From Noviherbaspirillum aerium (lineage in GTDB: Bacteria; Pseudomonadota; Gammaproteobacteria; Burkholderiales; Burkholderiaceae_D): a stretch of 64,000 bases of DNA. Below the pieces are notes generated by a model that did not search any database, was not told where the DNA came from, and worked only from the letters and a program-made list of their open reading frames with translations. Positions 25,793 to 36,597 of the stretch are shown here, in pieces. Numbering within the stretch: position 1 is the first letter of the stretch; each line of letters starts with the position of its first letter. Location: NCBI RefSeq assembly GCF_008929045.1, contig NZ_VFAH01000008.1, forward strand, positions 202,389-266,388. The letters run 5' to 3'. A program made the position numbers and the translations under genes.

Positions 25793-26938
25793 TCAATACG
25801 TACCGGGAAGCAGTATGTTGCGATCCACCTTTCGAATGTCGGTAATCCCGCAAAACGCCATGGTCAGATCCAGCTCCTTGCGGATAATTTGCAGGCATTG
25901 ACTGACGCCCTCTTCACCCATCGCACCCAGGCCGAACAGAAACGCTCGCCCAATATAGACACCCTTCGCGCCGAGCGCCAGCGCCTTGATCGCATCCTGG
26001 CCGGAGCGGATGCCGCCGTCCATGTGAACTTCAATCTTGTCACCGACTGCCTCGACGATGCCAGGAACTGCAGAAATGGAGGACCGCGCTCCGTCGAGCT
26101 GGCGTCCCCCATGATTCGATACGATCAAGGCATCGGCGCCGCTGGCCGCAGCAAGGCGGGCGTCTTCCTCGTCCAGAATCCCCTTGATGATCAGCTTGCC
26201 TCCCCATTGATCCTTGATCCATTTCACGTCATCCCAGGACAGGCGCGGGTCGAATTGCTGGGCTGTCCATGCGGACAGTGAGGACATGTCGGATACGTTG
26301 CTCGCATGGCCGACAATATTTCCAAAACTCCTGCGCCTGGTACCCAGCATGCCCAGGCACCAGCGTGGCTTTGTCATCATGTTGAGGATATTGGGCACGG
26401 TAAGTCTGGGCGGTGCGGACAGGCCGTTGATCAGATCCTTGTGCCGCTGTCCGAGCACCTGCAGGTCCAGAGTCAGCACGAGTGCGGAACACTGCGCCGC
26501 CTTGGCGCGGGCGATCAGCCGCTTGATGAATTCGCGGTCGCGCATCACATACAGCTGGAACCAGAACGGCTTGCTGGTATGGGCAGCGATGTCTTCGATC
26601 GAACAGATGCTCATGGTCGATAACGTAAACGGAACGCCGAACTTTTCGGCCGCCTTCGCCGCCAGGATTTCGCCATCCGCATGCTGCATGCCGGTCAATC
26701 CGGTGGGCGCCAGCGCAACCGGCATGGCAACCTCCTGCCCTACCATCGTCGTCTTGAGCGTGCGGTTTTCCATATTGACGGCTACGCGCTGCCGGAACTT
26801 GATATGTTCGAAGTCGGTGCTGTTGGCTCGGTAAGTCGATTCCGTCCAGGAACCGGAATCGGCATAGTCATAGAACATGCGCGGAACACGCCTGTGCGCC
26901 AGCTTGCGCAAGTCTTCGATGGTGGTAATGATAGGCAT
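25793..26938 (-). CDS. FMN-dependent alpha-hydroxyacid dehydrogenase (LldD-like)
   Basis: A 381-residue TIM-barrel flavoenzyme of the L-lactate dehydrogenase/glycolate oxidase family, oxidising an L-2-hydroxy acid with electrons passed to the respiratory chain. The family start IEDLRKLAHRRVPRMFYDYADSGSWTE is present, in which the Tyr is an active-site residue. The catalytic His and Arg are in SNHGGRQLDG, and the FMN phosphate site is in DGGIRSGQDAIKALALGA. Length and the PLAPTGL-type segment (ALAPTGLTGM) fit LldD best, but mandelate- or glycolate-specific members look alike. Transcribed away from the cluster, with a CAAGGAGCACCGT site before the ATG. Confidence 0.9.
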   Translation of the reverse strand: MPIITTIEDLRKLAHRRVPRMFYDYADSGSWTESTYRANSTDFEHIKFRQRVAVNMENRTLKTTMVGQEVAMPVALAPTGLTGMQHADGEILAAKAAEKFGVPFTLSTMSICSIEDIAAHTSKPFWFQLYVMRDREFIKRLIARAKAAQCSALVLTLDLQVLGQRHKDLINGLSAPPRLTVPNILNMMTKPRWCLGMLGTRRRSFGNIVGHASNVSDMSSLSAWTAQQFDPRLSWDDVKWIKDQWGGKLIIKGILDEEDARLAAASGADALIVSNHGGRQLDGARSSISAVPGIVEAVGDKIEVHMDGGIRSGQDAIKALALGAKGVYIGRAFLFGLGAMGEEGVSQCLQIIRKELDLTMAFCGITDIRKVDRNILLPGTY

Positions 26939-27069
26939 ACGGTGCTCCTTGCAATGATGCGCAAGTTTAATCCACGCAACCCCGCTGCCGCAGCGCCGAA
27001 TGCTTGAAATTTATTCATCTGCCGGAACCAGTGACGGCGCTGCCCCGGTTCCTTCCGCCGCCGACCTGA

Positions 27070-28119
27070 TCAGGCCTGCCGGATCTCGTCATCAACCACT
27101 GCGGACCTGATACAGGCTTCGCTGCCATGTCCTGGCATACCCTCCTTGGCTCGGGCAACCTTGACCGTATCAGGCAGGGCGACGCCATTTTTTGCCGCTG
27201 TCAATTCAGCCAGAATCGATATCGCGATCTCGGCCGGGGTTTTGCTGCCGATATAAATTCCCACTGGCCCGTGCAGTCTTTCGATCTGGGCGTCCGTCAG
27301 CTCGAACAGCTTGAGCCGTTCCCGGCGCTTTGCATTGTTGATGCGCGACCCGATTGCCCCTACATAAAACGCCTCGGACTTGAGCGCTTCCATCAATGCC
27401 AGATCATCAAGCTTGGGGTCATGGGTAAGCGCGATGATTGCGCTGCGGCTGTCCGGCTGCATCGCGATAACATGATCATCCGGCATTTCGCGGACGAGTT
27501 CGACGCCAGGGAAATCCCATCCTTCCCGATACTCTTCCCGGGGATCGCATATCGTCACCAGGTAATCCATGCCGATTGCAATCTGCGCCAGGAAGCGGGA
27601 AAGCTGGCCCGCTCCAATGATGAGAAGGCGCCAGCGCGGTCCATGCACGGTGGTGAGCACGGAATCCGACACCTGAAGCGACATGCCCGGACCCGCCGGC
27701 ATATAAGACACCTCGCCGCTGCCCAGTTGCAGCCGCCGTGCGACAAGCTGTCGTTCTGCAAGCCGGTCCAGCAGTTCCGGAATCCGGCTCTTCTCCGACA
27801 ATGGCTCGATTGCCAGTTCGATCGTGCCGCCGCATGGCAGGCCGAATCGATGCGCTTCGTCGGCAGTAATGCCGTAACGGACGATCTCGGGAGCCAAGCG
27901 GCGGATACCGTTTTCCCTTGCGTGCGCAATCAGGTCATCCTCTATGCAGCCACCGGAAACGGAGCCGACCACAAGTCCATCGTCGCGCAGTGCCAACATG
28001 GCGCCTTCCGGACGCGGACTTGAACCCCAGGTCCGGATCACGGTGACCAGCTCACAGCGGTAACCCTCCGCAAGCCAGCGGGCACAGCTTTTCAATACCT
28101 CGAGATCGATACTATCCAT
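27070..28119 (-). CDS. XdhC/CoxI family molybdoenzyme maturation protein
   Basis: A 349-residue cytosolic protein of the XdhC/CoxI family, which handles sulfurated molybdenum cofactor and inserts it into xanthine-dehydrogenase-type enzymes. The XdhC N-terminal domain has WGSSPRPEGAML and GSVSGGCIEDDL (near residues 30 and 53). The C-terminal Rossmann domain has LLIIGAGQLSRFLAQIA and YVGAIGSRINNAKRRERL. I start it at ATG 28119 (MDSIDLEVLKSC); the frame is open 23 codons upstream. It lies 87 bp after the iorA-like gene on the same strand, an association that supports molybdohydroxylase maturation. Confidence 0.9.
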   Translation of the reverse strand: MDSIDLEVLKSCARWLAEGYRCELVTVIRTWGSSPRPEGAMLALRDDGLVVGSVSGGCIEDDLIAHARENGIRRLAPEIVRYGITADEAHRFGLPCGGTIELAIEPLSEKSRIPELLDRLAERQLVARRLQLGSGEVSYMPAGPGMSLQVSDSVLTTVHGPRWRLLIIGAGQLSRFLAQIAIGMDYLVTICDPREEYREGWDFPGVELVREMPDDHVIAMQPDSRSAIIALTHDPKLDDLALMEALKSEAFYVGAIGSRINNAKRRERLKLFELTDAQIERLHGPVGIYIGSKTPAEIAISILAELTAAKNGVALPDTVKVARAKEGMPGHGSEACIRSAVVDDEIRQA

Positions 28120-28206
28120 GTTGGCTCTCTGTGACAGCGGGCGGCCATGCCGGCAAGGTTGACGGGCGCCCTTCTGCAGATCTGACAATACGCATGCCCC
28201 GTCTTT

Positions 28207-28665
<459 letters not shown>

Positions 28666-28909
28666 GATGGCGTCTCCTTGTTCGAAGGTCTATTTTTCTT
28701 TGGTGCGGCGTGGAGAAAATATAAACGAAATGGCGGTCTCTTGCTTGGCGCATTACCGATGTGGCAACGCGGACTCCTCGCTACTGCAGTAGCAAATGCG
28801 ATCGGATCTTCCAGTCTTCCAGCGTCGCCGACATGAAATTTTTCCACAAGGGAACAAGTTGGTGCGTTTTCGAGTCTAGAGTGCATCCGTTTTTTTGACG
28901 AGTCCTACC

Positions 28910-29110
28910 ATGATGCTTGACGAACAACATAGTGAAGAATTGCGTGCACTCCGTAACCTTGAACGTACCGTACGCGCCTACAGCATCACCACCCGCATGG
29001 TGTCTTATCAGCGCCGCCAGGAAATGCTGGCCGCCGCGCTGCGCGAGGTCATCGACGCCCGCAAATCAGCAATCCGCAGGTCGCGCTCGGTCCCCCTGAA
29101 GGAGGAATAA
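28910..29110 (+). CDS. Small basic hypothetical protein (66 aa)
   Basis: A 66-residue helical protein, unknown function. It starts MMLDEQHSEELRALRN and is Arg-rich toward its end (AIRRSRSVPLKEE). A TTG five codons upstream opens the same frame; I prefer the ATG at 28910, but the ribosome site is weak. It is divergent from the iorA-like gene. The long inverted repeat at 29150-29186 follows the stop by 39 bp. Confidence 0.5.
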   Translation: MMLDEQHSEELRALRNLERTVRAYSITTRMVSYQRRQEMLAAALREVIDARKSAIRRSRSVPLKEE

Positions 29111-29149
29111 GGAAGCTACCTGCCTTGCTTTCCAATTTCCCGGCACTTC

Positions 29150-29186
29150 GCTGGAGCATGTTCGCGCGCCATCAACATGCTCCAGC
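29150..29186 (+). terminator. 13-bp perfect hairpin after the 66-residue gene
   Basis: GCTGGAGCATGTT (29150-29162) pairs fully with AACATGCTCCAGC (29174-29186) around an 11-nt loop. It lacks a T-run, so it may be a factor-assisted terminator, a transcript-stabilising stem or a binding site rather than an intrinsic terminator. Confidence 0.5.
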
Positions 29187-29361
29187 CCGCAAACATCGGC
29201 TTGCGTCCTCTCCCCTTCCCGCTTCTTTCCTCTCCGCAGTTTTCCTCCTCACAGTTTGTTACGACTAAGACGAAGCAAGTCGACCAGATATTGCCTAGTG
29301 TCAAACGAACAAGACTTGGTGCTGGCAACATAAGGCTCTATCGAGTCTTTCGAATCATCCA

Positions 29362-30900
29362 ATGCGTCTTAACCTGTTCAAGCGTGCAGTGCATGTTCAT
29401 GCCTTTCTGGTATGCATGGCATTCGTAATGCTTCCTGCAACCGAAGCGAAAGCCTTCGGCTTCGCCGATGTGTCCGCCAAGGCGAAAAAGCTTGCGGCCG
29501 CCTCCTACGTCAAACCGGAAAAGAACCTTCCGAAGGCACTGGAAACCCTGACCTACGATCAGTACCGCGACATCCGCTTCAATCCGGAGAAATCCTATTG
29601 GCGTAACGCTCGCCTCCCCTTCGAACTGGCCTTCTTTCACCAGGGCCAATATTTCGACACGCCGGTCAGGATCCATGAAATCACAGGCAAGGCGGTACAT
29701 GAAATCAAGTTCGATCCGAAATTGTTCAACTATGGCGCGAACACCCATTTGAACCCCAAGGATCTTGCCAATCTCGGATATGCGGGCTTCCGCGTTCACT
29801 ACCCGTTGAATACGGCGAAATACAAGGACGAAGTCATCGTATTTCTTGGAGCAAGCTACTTCCGTGCGGTTGGCAAGAACCAGCTATATGGTTTATCCGC
29901 ACGCGGACTTGCTGTTGATACGGGTCTGAATTCCGGAGAGGAATTCCCGCAGTTCACCGAATTCTGGATCGAACGGCCTGATGCAAATGACAAGGAACTG
30001 ACGATCTATGCACTCCTGGATTCGCGTCGGGTAACCGGCGCCTACCGGTTCATCGTCAGACCCGGCTTTGACACGGTTGTGGACGTCAAGTCGGAGCTAT
30101 ATCTGCGCGAAAACGTCTCCAAGCTCGGTATCGCGCCATTGACCAGCATGTATTATTTCGGGGAAAACCACCGGCCCAACATTGATGACCACCGACCCGA
30201 AGTACATGATTCAGACGGTCTCTCGATCCAGTCGGGGACCGGCGAATGGATATGGCGACCGCTGGTCAACCCGAAACGCCTGCTGATCACCTCATTTGCG
30301 CTTAATAATCCTCAAGGTTTCGGTCTTATGCAGCGAGATCGGGAATTTTCCAGCTATGAGGACCTCGAAGCACATTATCAGCGCAGGCCGAGCGCGTGGA
30401 TAGAGCCGCGCGGAAATTGGGGAGCCGGCCGCGTGGAACTGGTGCAGATTCCGACGCCTGACGAAACAAATGACAATATCGTCGCCTACTGGATGCCAGA
30501 TGTGCCGCCAAAACCTGGGGTTCCGCTCGGTCTGGAATACCGGATGCTCTGGCAGAAGGATGTCGATAAGAAACCGCCGCTGGCATGGGTGGCGCAGACA
30601 AGACGGGGTCATGGTTTTGTACGCAAGCCGGACGACAGCATCGCGCTCTTCGTCGATTTCGAAGGACCGGCGCTGAAAAAACTGGAAGACGGCGCCAAAC
30701 TTGAGCTGAGCATCACAACCGATGCCAATGCGAAGGTGCTGGAAACGAATACGTATCCGAACCAGATGAGAGGTGGCTGGCGTACCTCGGTCCGCTTCAA
30801 GCGAATCGATGACAAGAAGCCAGTCGAACTGCGCGGTTATCTGCGCCACAACAACACAACACTATCCGAAACGTGGAGCTACATTCTTCCGCCCGATTGA
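29362..30900 (+). CDS. opgG: OpgG, periplasmic glucan biosynthesis protein G
   Basis: A 512-residue periplasmic protein of the MdoG/OpgG family, needed to build branched osmoregulated periplasmic glucans. A Sec signal peptide covers about residues 1-31 ([19 protein letters not shown], ending EAKA). The family segments [30 protein letters not shown] and [20 protein letters not shown] are present. Length fits the family. It is followed by opgH with overlapping ends (28 bp if opgH starts at 30873), the standard opgGH arrangement. Confidence 0.94.
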   Translation: MRLNLFKRAVHVHAFLVCMAFVMLPATEAKAFGFADVSAKAKKLAAASYVKPEKNLPKALETLTYDQYRDIRFNPEKSYWRNARLPFELAFFHQGQYFDTPVRIHEITGKAVHEIKFDPKLFNYGANTHLNPKDLANLGYAGFRVHYPLNTAKYKDEVIVFLGASYFRAVGKNQLYGLSARGLAVDTGLNSGEEFPQFTEFWIERPDANDKELTIYALLDSRRVTGAYRFIVRPGFDTVVDVKSELYLRENVSKLGIAPLTSMYYFGENHRPNIDDHRPEVHDSDGLSIQSGTGEWIWRPLVNPKRLLITSFALNNPQGFGLMQRDREFSSYEDLEAHYQRRPSAWIEPRGNWGAGRVELVQIPTPDETNDNIVAYWMPDVPPKPGVPLGLEYRMLWQKDVDKKPPLAWVAQTRRGHGFVRKPDDSIALFVDFEGPALKKLEDGAKLELSITTDANAKVLETNTYPNQMRGGWRTSVRFKRIDDKKPVELRGYLRHNNTTLSETWSYILPPD

Positions 30901-33434
30901 AGCGAGTCTACAGCAGCTCGCCGCTCTGCCAGCGATACATTGAGCGGCTGCGCCTATCCCCAACCCAACGCAACCAGGTTGCCGCCGCTATCGATGCGGC
31001 AGCACCTGCCACCGAAGATGAAGCCCTCGCCGTCCTGCACGACGCACTTGCGGGCGATGCGTCCCTGGCCGGCAATCCCGCGTATCGTTCGCTCGGCGCA
31101 CGGATAAACCTCGCCTGCGGGAGTCCGCAGTCAATGCCCGCCTCCGAAAGCGCAGCCATTCTACCGCTGGCGCCGCCGCTGAATCGTGCGTCGATGGTCC
31201 CGCACCCGTGGAATCCGCTGAACCCGGTTAAACGCTGGGCGCAGGCGTTGACCCGAAGGCGCACTCAGTGGGTGGAACGACGCCAGGAGAACGGCCGCCG
31301 CCGCCCCTGGCCGGCCGAATTGCCGCCCGACGAGGCCGAAACCGGCCCGGACAAGATCGGACGCTGGCAGCATCAAGGCAACATCCGACGCCTGGTACTG
31401 CTCGTTCTTATGCTTGCGCAGACCGGAGTCGCCACGTGGTTCATGAGCAAGGTATTGCCCTACCAGGGCACTGCCAAGGATGAAATCGCCCTGCTGGCCT
31501 TGTTCTCAATCCTGTTCTGCTGGGTCTCCGCCGGATTCTGGACCGCAATGGCCGGCTTCCTGGTCATGCTGCGCGGCACCGACCGTTTCGTCATATCGCG
31601 CAGCGCCGCAGGGGACAAGCCGATCGAGGCTTCAGCCCGTACGGCGATCGTCATGCCGATCTGTAACGAAGATGTCGATCGCGTGATGGCGGGTTTGCGG
31701 GCCACGTATGAATCCGTGACGGCAACCGGTGAGCTAGACCGTTTCGACTTCTTCATCCTGAGCGACAGCAACGAAAGCGATACCTGTGCCGCCGAACTCG
31801 CGGCCTGGAACGCGTTATGCCGCGAGCTCGACGGTTTCGGACGCATCTTCTATCGCCGCCGCCGGCGCCGGGTCAAGCGAAAGAGCGGCAATATCGATGA
31901 CTTTTGCCGTCGCTGGGGCAACCAGTACCGCTACATGGTGGTGCTCGACGCGGACAGCGTCATGAGCGGCGATTGCCTGACGACCCTGGTGCGTCTCATG
32001 GAAGCCAATCCGGGCGCGGGTATCATCCAGACTGCTCCCATCGCTGCGGGACGCGATACGCTTTACGCGCGCATCCAGCAGTTTTCCACTCGCGTGTACG
32101 GTCCGCTGTTCACCGCCGGACTGCATTACTGGCAGCTGGGGGAGTCGCATTACTGGGGGCATAATGCCATCATCCGCATGGCGCCCTTCATCCGCCACTG
32201 CGCGCTGGCGCCCTTGCCCGGACGGGGTTCGCTGGCCGGCGAAATTCTTTCGCATGACTTTGTCGAGGCGGCGCTCATGCGCCGCGCCGGATGGGCTGTC
32301 TGGATCGCTTACGACCTGCACGGCAGCTATGAGGAAATGCCGCCTAACCTGTTGGATGAATTGAAGCGCGACCGCCGCTGGTGCCATGGCAACCTGATGA
32401 ATTTTCGCCTGTTCCCGGCCCGCGGCATGCACCCGGTTCACCGGGCGGTGTTCGTCACGGGTGTCATGGCTTACCTGTCGGCGCCGCTCTGGTTCCTGTT
32501 CCTCGCCTTGTCGACCGCCATGCTCGCCATGCATACCCTGGTGGAACCGCAGTATTTTGTCGAGCCGCGCCAGCTATTTCCGATCTGGCCGCAGTGGCAT
32601 CCCGAAAAGGCGCTTGCCCTGTTCAGCGCCACGGTGACGCTGCTTTTCCTGCCGAAGTTCCTGAGCGTTCTGGTCATCGCGCTGCGCGACGCCCGGGGTT
32701 TCGGCGGAATACTGCGCCTTACCGCAAGCATGCTGCTTGAACTGCTGTTTTCGATGATGCTTGCGCCGGTGCGGATGCTGTTCCATACCATGTTCGTGAC
32801 CGCAGCCTTCCTCGGATGGGAAATGCGCTGGAAATCGCCGCCGCGCGACGACACGGAAACCAGCTGGGGCGAAGCCTTCCGCAAGCACGGTCTGCACATG
32901 ATTCTCGGCATTGCCTGGGGGGCGGCTGTCTACAAGCTGAATCCGTCCTTCCTCTGGTGGCTGCTGCCGATTGCTGGCGCCCTGACGCTCTCGATCCCGA
33001 TTTCCGTGCTGTCGAGCAGGGTGTCACTGGGCCGGAAGATGCGCAATGCCGGCCTCTTCCTGATACCCGAAGAATCGGCACCGCCAAAGGAACTCACCGA
33101 CACTTATAGCTATGCCCGGCATGAGGCCGGACAGCCAACGCCGGATTTCGTCGAGGCCGTGGTGGACCCGCTGCTCAATGCCGTCGTGTGCGCCGCGGCG
33201 CGCCCTCATCCCGGCCTGCCGCGCCCCGCGATAGAAGCTCGCCAGGCTCTTGCCGATACCGCGCTGCAAGAAGGCCCCGGCGCGTTGAACGCCGCGGATT
33301 GCAAGATCCTGCTGGATGATCCGCTCGCCATGTCTAGACTGCATTTCAATGTCTGGTCCTCCCCCTCTGCGCATCCCGAATGGCGGGAACGGATCTATCG
33401 CGAATCGGATGATCGCCTGGCGAATGCGTCTTGA
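30873..33434 (+). CDS. opgH: OpgH, glucan glucosyltransferase
   Basis: An 853-residue inner-membrane family 2 glucosyltransferase that polymerises UDP-glucose into the glucan backbone for OpgG. Hydrophobic helices occur near residues 175-230 and 520-720, flanking the cytosolic catalytic domain with [19 protein letters not shown] and the RRWCHGN product-site motif. A GTG at 30873 gives the longest frame; a TTG at 30897, overlapping the opgG stop, is an alternative, and neither has a clear ribosome site. The 3' end overlaps the convergent GGDEF-EAL gene by 40 bp. Confidence 0.93.
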   Translation: MELHSSARLKRVYSSSPLCQRYIERLRLSPTQRNQVAAAIDAAAPATEDEALAVLHDALAGDASLAGNPAYRSLGARINLACGSPQSMPASESAAILPLAPPLNRASMVPHPWNPLNPVKRWAQALTRRRTQWVERRQENGRRRPWPAELPPDEAETGPDKIGRWQHQGNIRRLVLLVLMLAQTGVATWFMSKVLPYQGTAKDEIALLALFSILFCWVSAGFWTAMAGFLVMLRGTDRFVISRSAAGDKPIEASARTAIVMPICNEDVDRVMAGLRATYESVTATGELDRFDFFILSDSNESDTCAAELAAWNALCRELDGFGRIFYRRRRRRVKRKSGNIDDFCRRWGNQYRYMVVLDADSVMSGDCLTTLVRLMEANPGAGIIQTAPIAAGRDTLYARIQQFSTRVYGPLFTAGLHYWQLGESHYWGHNAIIRMAPFIRHCALAPLPGRGSLAGEILSHDFVEAALMRRAGWAVWIAYDLHGSYEEMPPNLLDELKRDRRWCHGNLMNFRLFPARGMHPVHRAVFVTGVMAYLSAPLWFLFLALSTAMLAMHTLVEPQYFVEPRQLFPIWPQWHPEKALALFSATVTLLFLPKFLSVLVIALRDARGFGGILRLTASMLLELLFSMMLAPVRMLFHTMFVTAAFLGWEMRWKSPPRDDTETSWGEAFRKHGLHMILGIAWGAAVYKLNPSFLWWLLPIAGALTLSIPISVLSSRVSLGRKMRNAGLFLIPEESAPPKELTDTYSYARHEAGQPTPDFVEAVVDPLLNAVVCAAARPHPGLPRPAIEARQALADTALQEGPGALNAADCKILLDDPLAMSRLHFNVWSSPSAHPEWRERIYRESDDRLANAS

Positions 33435-35890
33435 AGCAGTCGCTCCGCTTCAAGCGGTGCCAGAGGTTCGCTGATACAGGTACCCTGGATTTCATCGCAG
33501 GCCGTGGTGCGCAGAAAAGCAAGATGCTCCTCTTTCTCCACGCCCTCGGCTACGACCGACAGGTCCAGCGTATGAGCGAGATTGATGACTGCTTCCGCCA
33601 GCTTCCATGAGCCGTCCTTATCGGCTTGCGCAAGGAAGGATCGATCGAGCTTGAGGCTGTCCAGCGGGAAGCGGCCGAGGTAGGCCAGTGAGGAGTACCC
33701 GGTGCCGAAATCATCCACCGAAATACGCAGACCAAGCGATTTGAGCTCGCGCAGGAGACAGGCTGCGACGTCGGCATCCTCCATCAGCGCCGACTCGGTC
33801 AGTTCAAGTTCGAGTTGATCCGGCGGCAGCCCGCTCGCCTGCAAAGCCTGGCCGACCGATCTGACCAGCTTGTTCGTTCGAATCTGCCGTGCCGAAAGGT
33901 TGACCGAGACCTTGAGCGGCCGGCCGAAGTGCCGGCTCCATTGCTGAACCTGCATCGTGGCGCGGCGTAGTACCCAGTCCCCGATGTCATTGATCAGGCC
34001 GATCTCTTCCGCCAAGGGAATGAACTCGCTGGGCGGCACCGTGCCGAGATCCGGATGCATCCAGCGCAGCAATGCTTCCACTCCGGTAACGGTATGGCTT
34101 TGCAAATGGACTCGCGGCTGGTAATACACCTGCAATTCATTGCGCGCCACGGCATGCCGGAGGGCAGCCTGCATGACGAGGCGGGACCTTGAGGCGGCGC
34201 CCATGTCGGCAGTAAAGAAGCGGTAGGTTCCGCCGCCAAAAGCCTTCGCGCGATAGAGCGCGGTGTCGGCACTTTGGAGCAGCGACTCACTGGTGTCGCC
34301 ATCCTGGGGATACATGCTAATGCCAATCGATGCGCTGGCCTTGACCTCATGTCCCTTGATCAGAATCGGAAGATCAAGCGAGCGCGTCAGTTTCTCTGCA
34401 AGCCTTTTCGCGCTTGACTCCCCATTTCTGCACTCCGCCACCACCACGAACTCGTCGCCTCCCAGTCTCGCGACCGTGTCGTCGGAACGCACGCAGCGGT
34501 TGAGGCGTATGGCAATTTCCTTGAGCAGGATATCGCCGGCCGCATGCCCGAAGGAGTCATTCACTTCCTTGAAGTTATCGAGGTCAATAAAGAAGACTGC
34601 GATGAAGACACCGGCTTCCCGGCTGTCCAGACGCTGCCTGAGGCTGGTCTGCAGCAGAGCCCGGTTGGGCAATTCGGTAAGGATGTCCAGGGTTGCCAGT
34701 CTTTCAAGTGCTCGTGACGTGCGGACCTCGCGGGTAACATCACGACTGACGCCGCGATATCCGTGGAAAATGCCGTTATCGAAAAACGGTTCGCCCGAAA
34801 TGCGCAGGAAGCGCACCAGTTCGGGATCAACCGCAGAAGCTGCGGGGAAGATCACGTCGTGGAAGGATCGCCGTTCGCGTATGCTTTCCAGGCAAACCAG
34901 CAACCCGGGGGCGTGTGGATCCTGCGCATGATCCCTGAAGGAGGAACCGAGCAACTGCTCGGGCTTGACCCGCAGCTTGTGATAGATGCCCTCGGAGAAG
35001 AAGGTAAAGCGAAGTTCGGCATCCGTTTCCCAGTACCAGTCCGACGACAGCGAAATCAGGCTGCGGAACCGCTCTTCCCTGCGCTGGAGTTCGCGCTCCG
35101 CTTCGATCTGGGCAGTAATTTCTCGTGCAATCGACACCGTCCCGAGCTTGGCGTTCGTGGCCGGATCGCGCAACGTGCGAGTGGTGGCCCCCAGCCATAC
35201 CCAGGATCCGTTCTTGTGACGGAAACGGATATGCAGGAGGCCGCGCCGTTTCCGTTTTTCCGCCGGCAGTTCCTGATCTTCAGGATGTATATAGTCATAT
35301 AGCCGCGTGCCGAGCATTTCATGCGCCTCGTAGCCTAAGGTATCCTTGTGGGAAGGAGAAACATAGACGTAGATGTCATTCGCGTCGGTATGAGAAATCA
35401 TGTCCCGCGCGTTCTCGGTCAGGAGGCGGTGCTCCATTTCGCTTCTTGCCAGCCGTGCTCTTGCCTCATGGCTCTCGGACACGTCAAGGAATGTGCCAAT
35501 GTAGGTATCCGAAGACCGGTCAGGACCGAATTTCGGCGCGGCCGCTTCTGCAACCCAGCGTACCGTTCCATCGCTGCACAGGATCCGGTACTGGACTTGG
35601 TATTCGCGCCGCTGCTCCCGCGCCTGGGTGACGCAACGCTCTACCCGCAGGACATCTTCCGGATGGATGAATTCCAGCCAATCCTTTAGAGAAAGTTCCA
35701 GATAACCACTACGCTGACTGACTGGCCGGGCGCGCCGCGCAGCCGACCCGACATATTGATATGGGCCACTGATACTCGCTTCCCATACGATAACGCCCGC
35801 GTCATCGGCAAGGCGACGCAGGAAACTGGCAGGCGATGTAGGCGTAAGTTGCAGGCTGGATGCAACCGGCAATGCGAGATCTTTTTCCAT
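33395..35890 (-). CDS. Triple-PAS GGDEF-EAL c-di-GMP protein
   Basis: An 831-residue signalling protein without obvious membrane helices. Three PAS/PAC sensor domains (about 25-145, 150-275, 280-400) precede a GGDEF diguanylate cyclase domain with an intact [12 protein letters not shown] near residue 475 and an EAL phosphodiesterase domain with GVEALLRW near 605 and [10 protein letters not shown]. Both active motifs look intact, so it could make or break c-di-GMP depending on input. The start is taken at 35890 (MEKDLALPV); an ATG nine codons upstream also fits. Its 3' end runs 40 bp into opgH on the other strand. Confidence 0.92.
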   Translation of the reverse strand: MEKDLALPVASSLQLTPTSPASFLRRLADDAGVIVWEASISGPYQYVGSAARRARPVSQRSGYLELSLKDWLEFIHPEDVLRVERCVTQAREQRREYQVQYRILCSDGTVRWVAEAAAPKFGPDRSSDTYIGTFLDVSESHEARARLARSEMEHRLLTENARDMISHTDANDIYVYVSPSHKDTLGYEAHEMLGTRLYDYIHPEDQELPAEKRKRRGLLHIRFRHKNGSWVWLGATTRTLRDPATNAKLGTVSIAREITAQIEAERELQRREERFRSLISLSSDWYWETDAELRFTFFSEGIYHKLRVKPEQLLGSSFRDHAQDPHAPGLLVCLESIRERRSFHDVIFPAASAVDPELVRFLRISGEPFFDNGIFHGYRGVSRDVTREVRTSRALERLATLDILTELPNRALLQTSLRQRLDSREAGVFIAVFFIDLDNFKEVNDSFGHAAGDILLKEIAIRLNRCVRSDDTVARLGGDEFVVVAECRNGESSAKRLAEKLTRSLDLPILIKGHEVKASASIGISMYPQDGDTSESLLQSADTALYRAKAFGGGTYRFFTADMGAASRSRLVMQAALRHAVARNELQVYYQPRVHLQSHTVTGVEALLRWMHPDLGTVPPSEFIPLAEEIGLINDIGDWVLRRATMQVQQWSRHFGRPLKVSVNLSARQIRTNKLVRSVGQALQASGLPPDQLELELTESALMEDADVAACLLRELKSLGLRISVDDFGTGYSSLAYLGRFPLDSLKLDRSFLAQADKDGSWKLAEAVINLAHTLDLSVVAEGVEKEEHLAFLRTTACDEIQGTCISEPLAPLEAERLLQDAFARRSSDSR

Positions 35891-36073
35891 GCCTGCAATG
35901 TTACCACTCGGCAGCAATGTGGAATAAAGACCTCCCGTGTTTCAGGATATCCATTAAACCGCCGCGTCGGATTGCCAAGCGTTAATGAAACAGCGACGCA
36001 GAACTAAAGAAAGCCGTCCTAGGCAGCGGTTGCAGGGCACAATACATTGATCCGCACGTTTAATATCGATAAA

Positions 36074-36253
36074 CTATGACGGTTTAATCGACGAAGCGCT
36101 CTCGGCAGCAAGAGGTGGGCGTGGCGTGCCGGCTTCTGAATGCTTGCCCGTCATGGCGTCAATCTGCTTGAGTTCAAGCAACGCCATGATGAAGACGCCG
36201 ACAACAATTCCGGCAGTAAATAACCCCAGCAGCAGAATGATCAGCGAAACCAT
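36074..36253 (-). CDS. Small membrane protein (59 aa)
   Basis: A 59-residue protein read directly from the minus strand. It starts MVSLIILLLGLFTAGIVVGV, forming one strong membrane helix of about 25 residues, followed by a short polar tail (LELKQIDAMTGKHSE) and a Pro/Ala/Ser end, stop TAG. CGGAGGCCGACG before the ATG is a strong ribosome site. It lies alone upstream of the GGDEF-EAL gene on the same strand. Single-helix proteins of this kind often act as accessory subunits or regulators; here the function is unknown. Confidence 0.65.
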   Translation of the reverse strand: MVSLIILLLGLFTAGIVVGVFIMALLELKQIDAMTGKHSEAGTPRPPLAAESASSIKPS

Positions 36254-36597
36254 CGTCGGCCTCCGTCAGTTGCCTGGTGTGGACAGTCCATCCTTGATTC
36301 ATTTAAGCACTAGCACGCAATGAAAGGTTGCGTTTAATCAATTTTTTAACGCTAATGCCCAGGCGTATCTCACCATTTCACTATTACGCCTCGGTGTGTT
36401 TGCATTTATTGCATTTTTACTCCCAAATATAGGAACTCTTCATCCTTCCCATAGAAAAAATCCTGCGAATAATTTTTGTGCGAAGCAACCAAAGCTGGCT
36501 TGCTTTGTCCTATCACTGCTTCTCAGAAACTTTGCGTGCACCAAGTACGGACGTCCATTGAACTGCTCGCAAATATTGACTCTCCACAGGATCACGC
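36254..36597. other. AT-rich intergenic region, 344 bp
   Basis: This divergent region serves the 59-residue membrane protein and the FtsH-like gene. It is AT-rich, which fits promoter DNA, but I cannot assign elements with confidence. No gene is seen. Confidence 0.4.
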
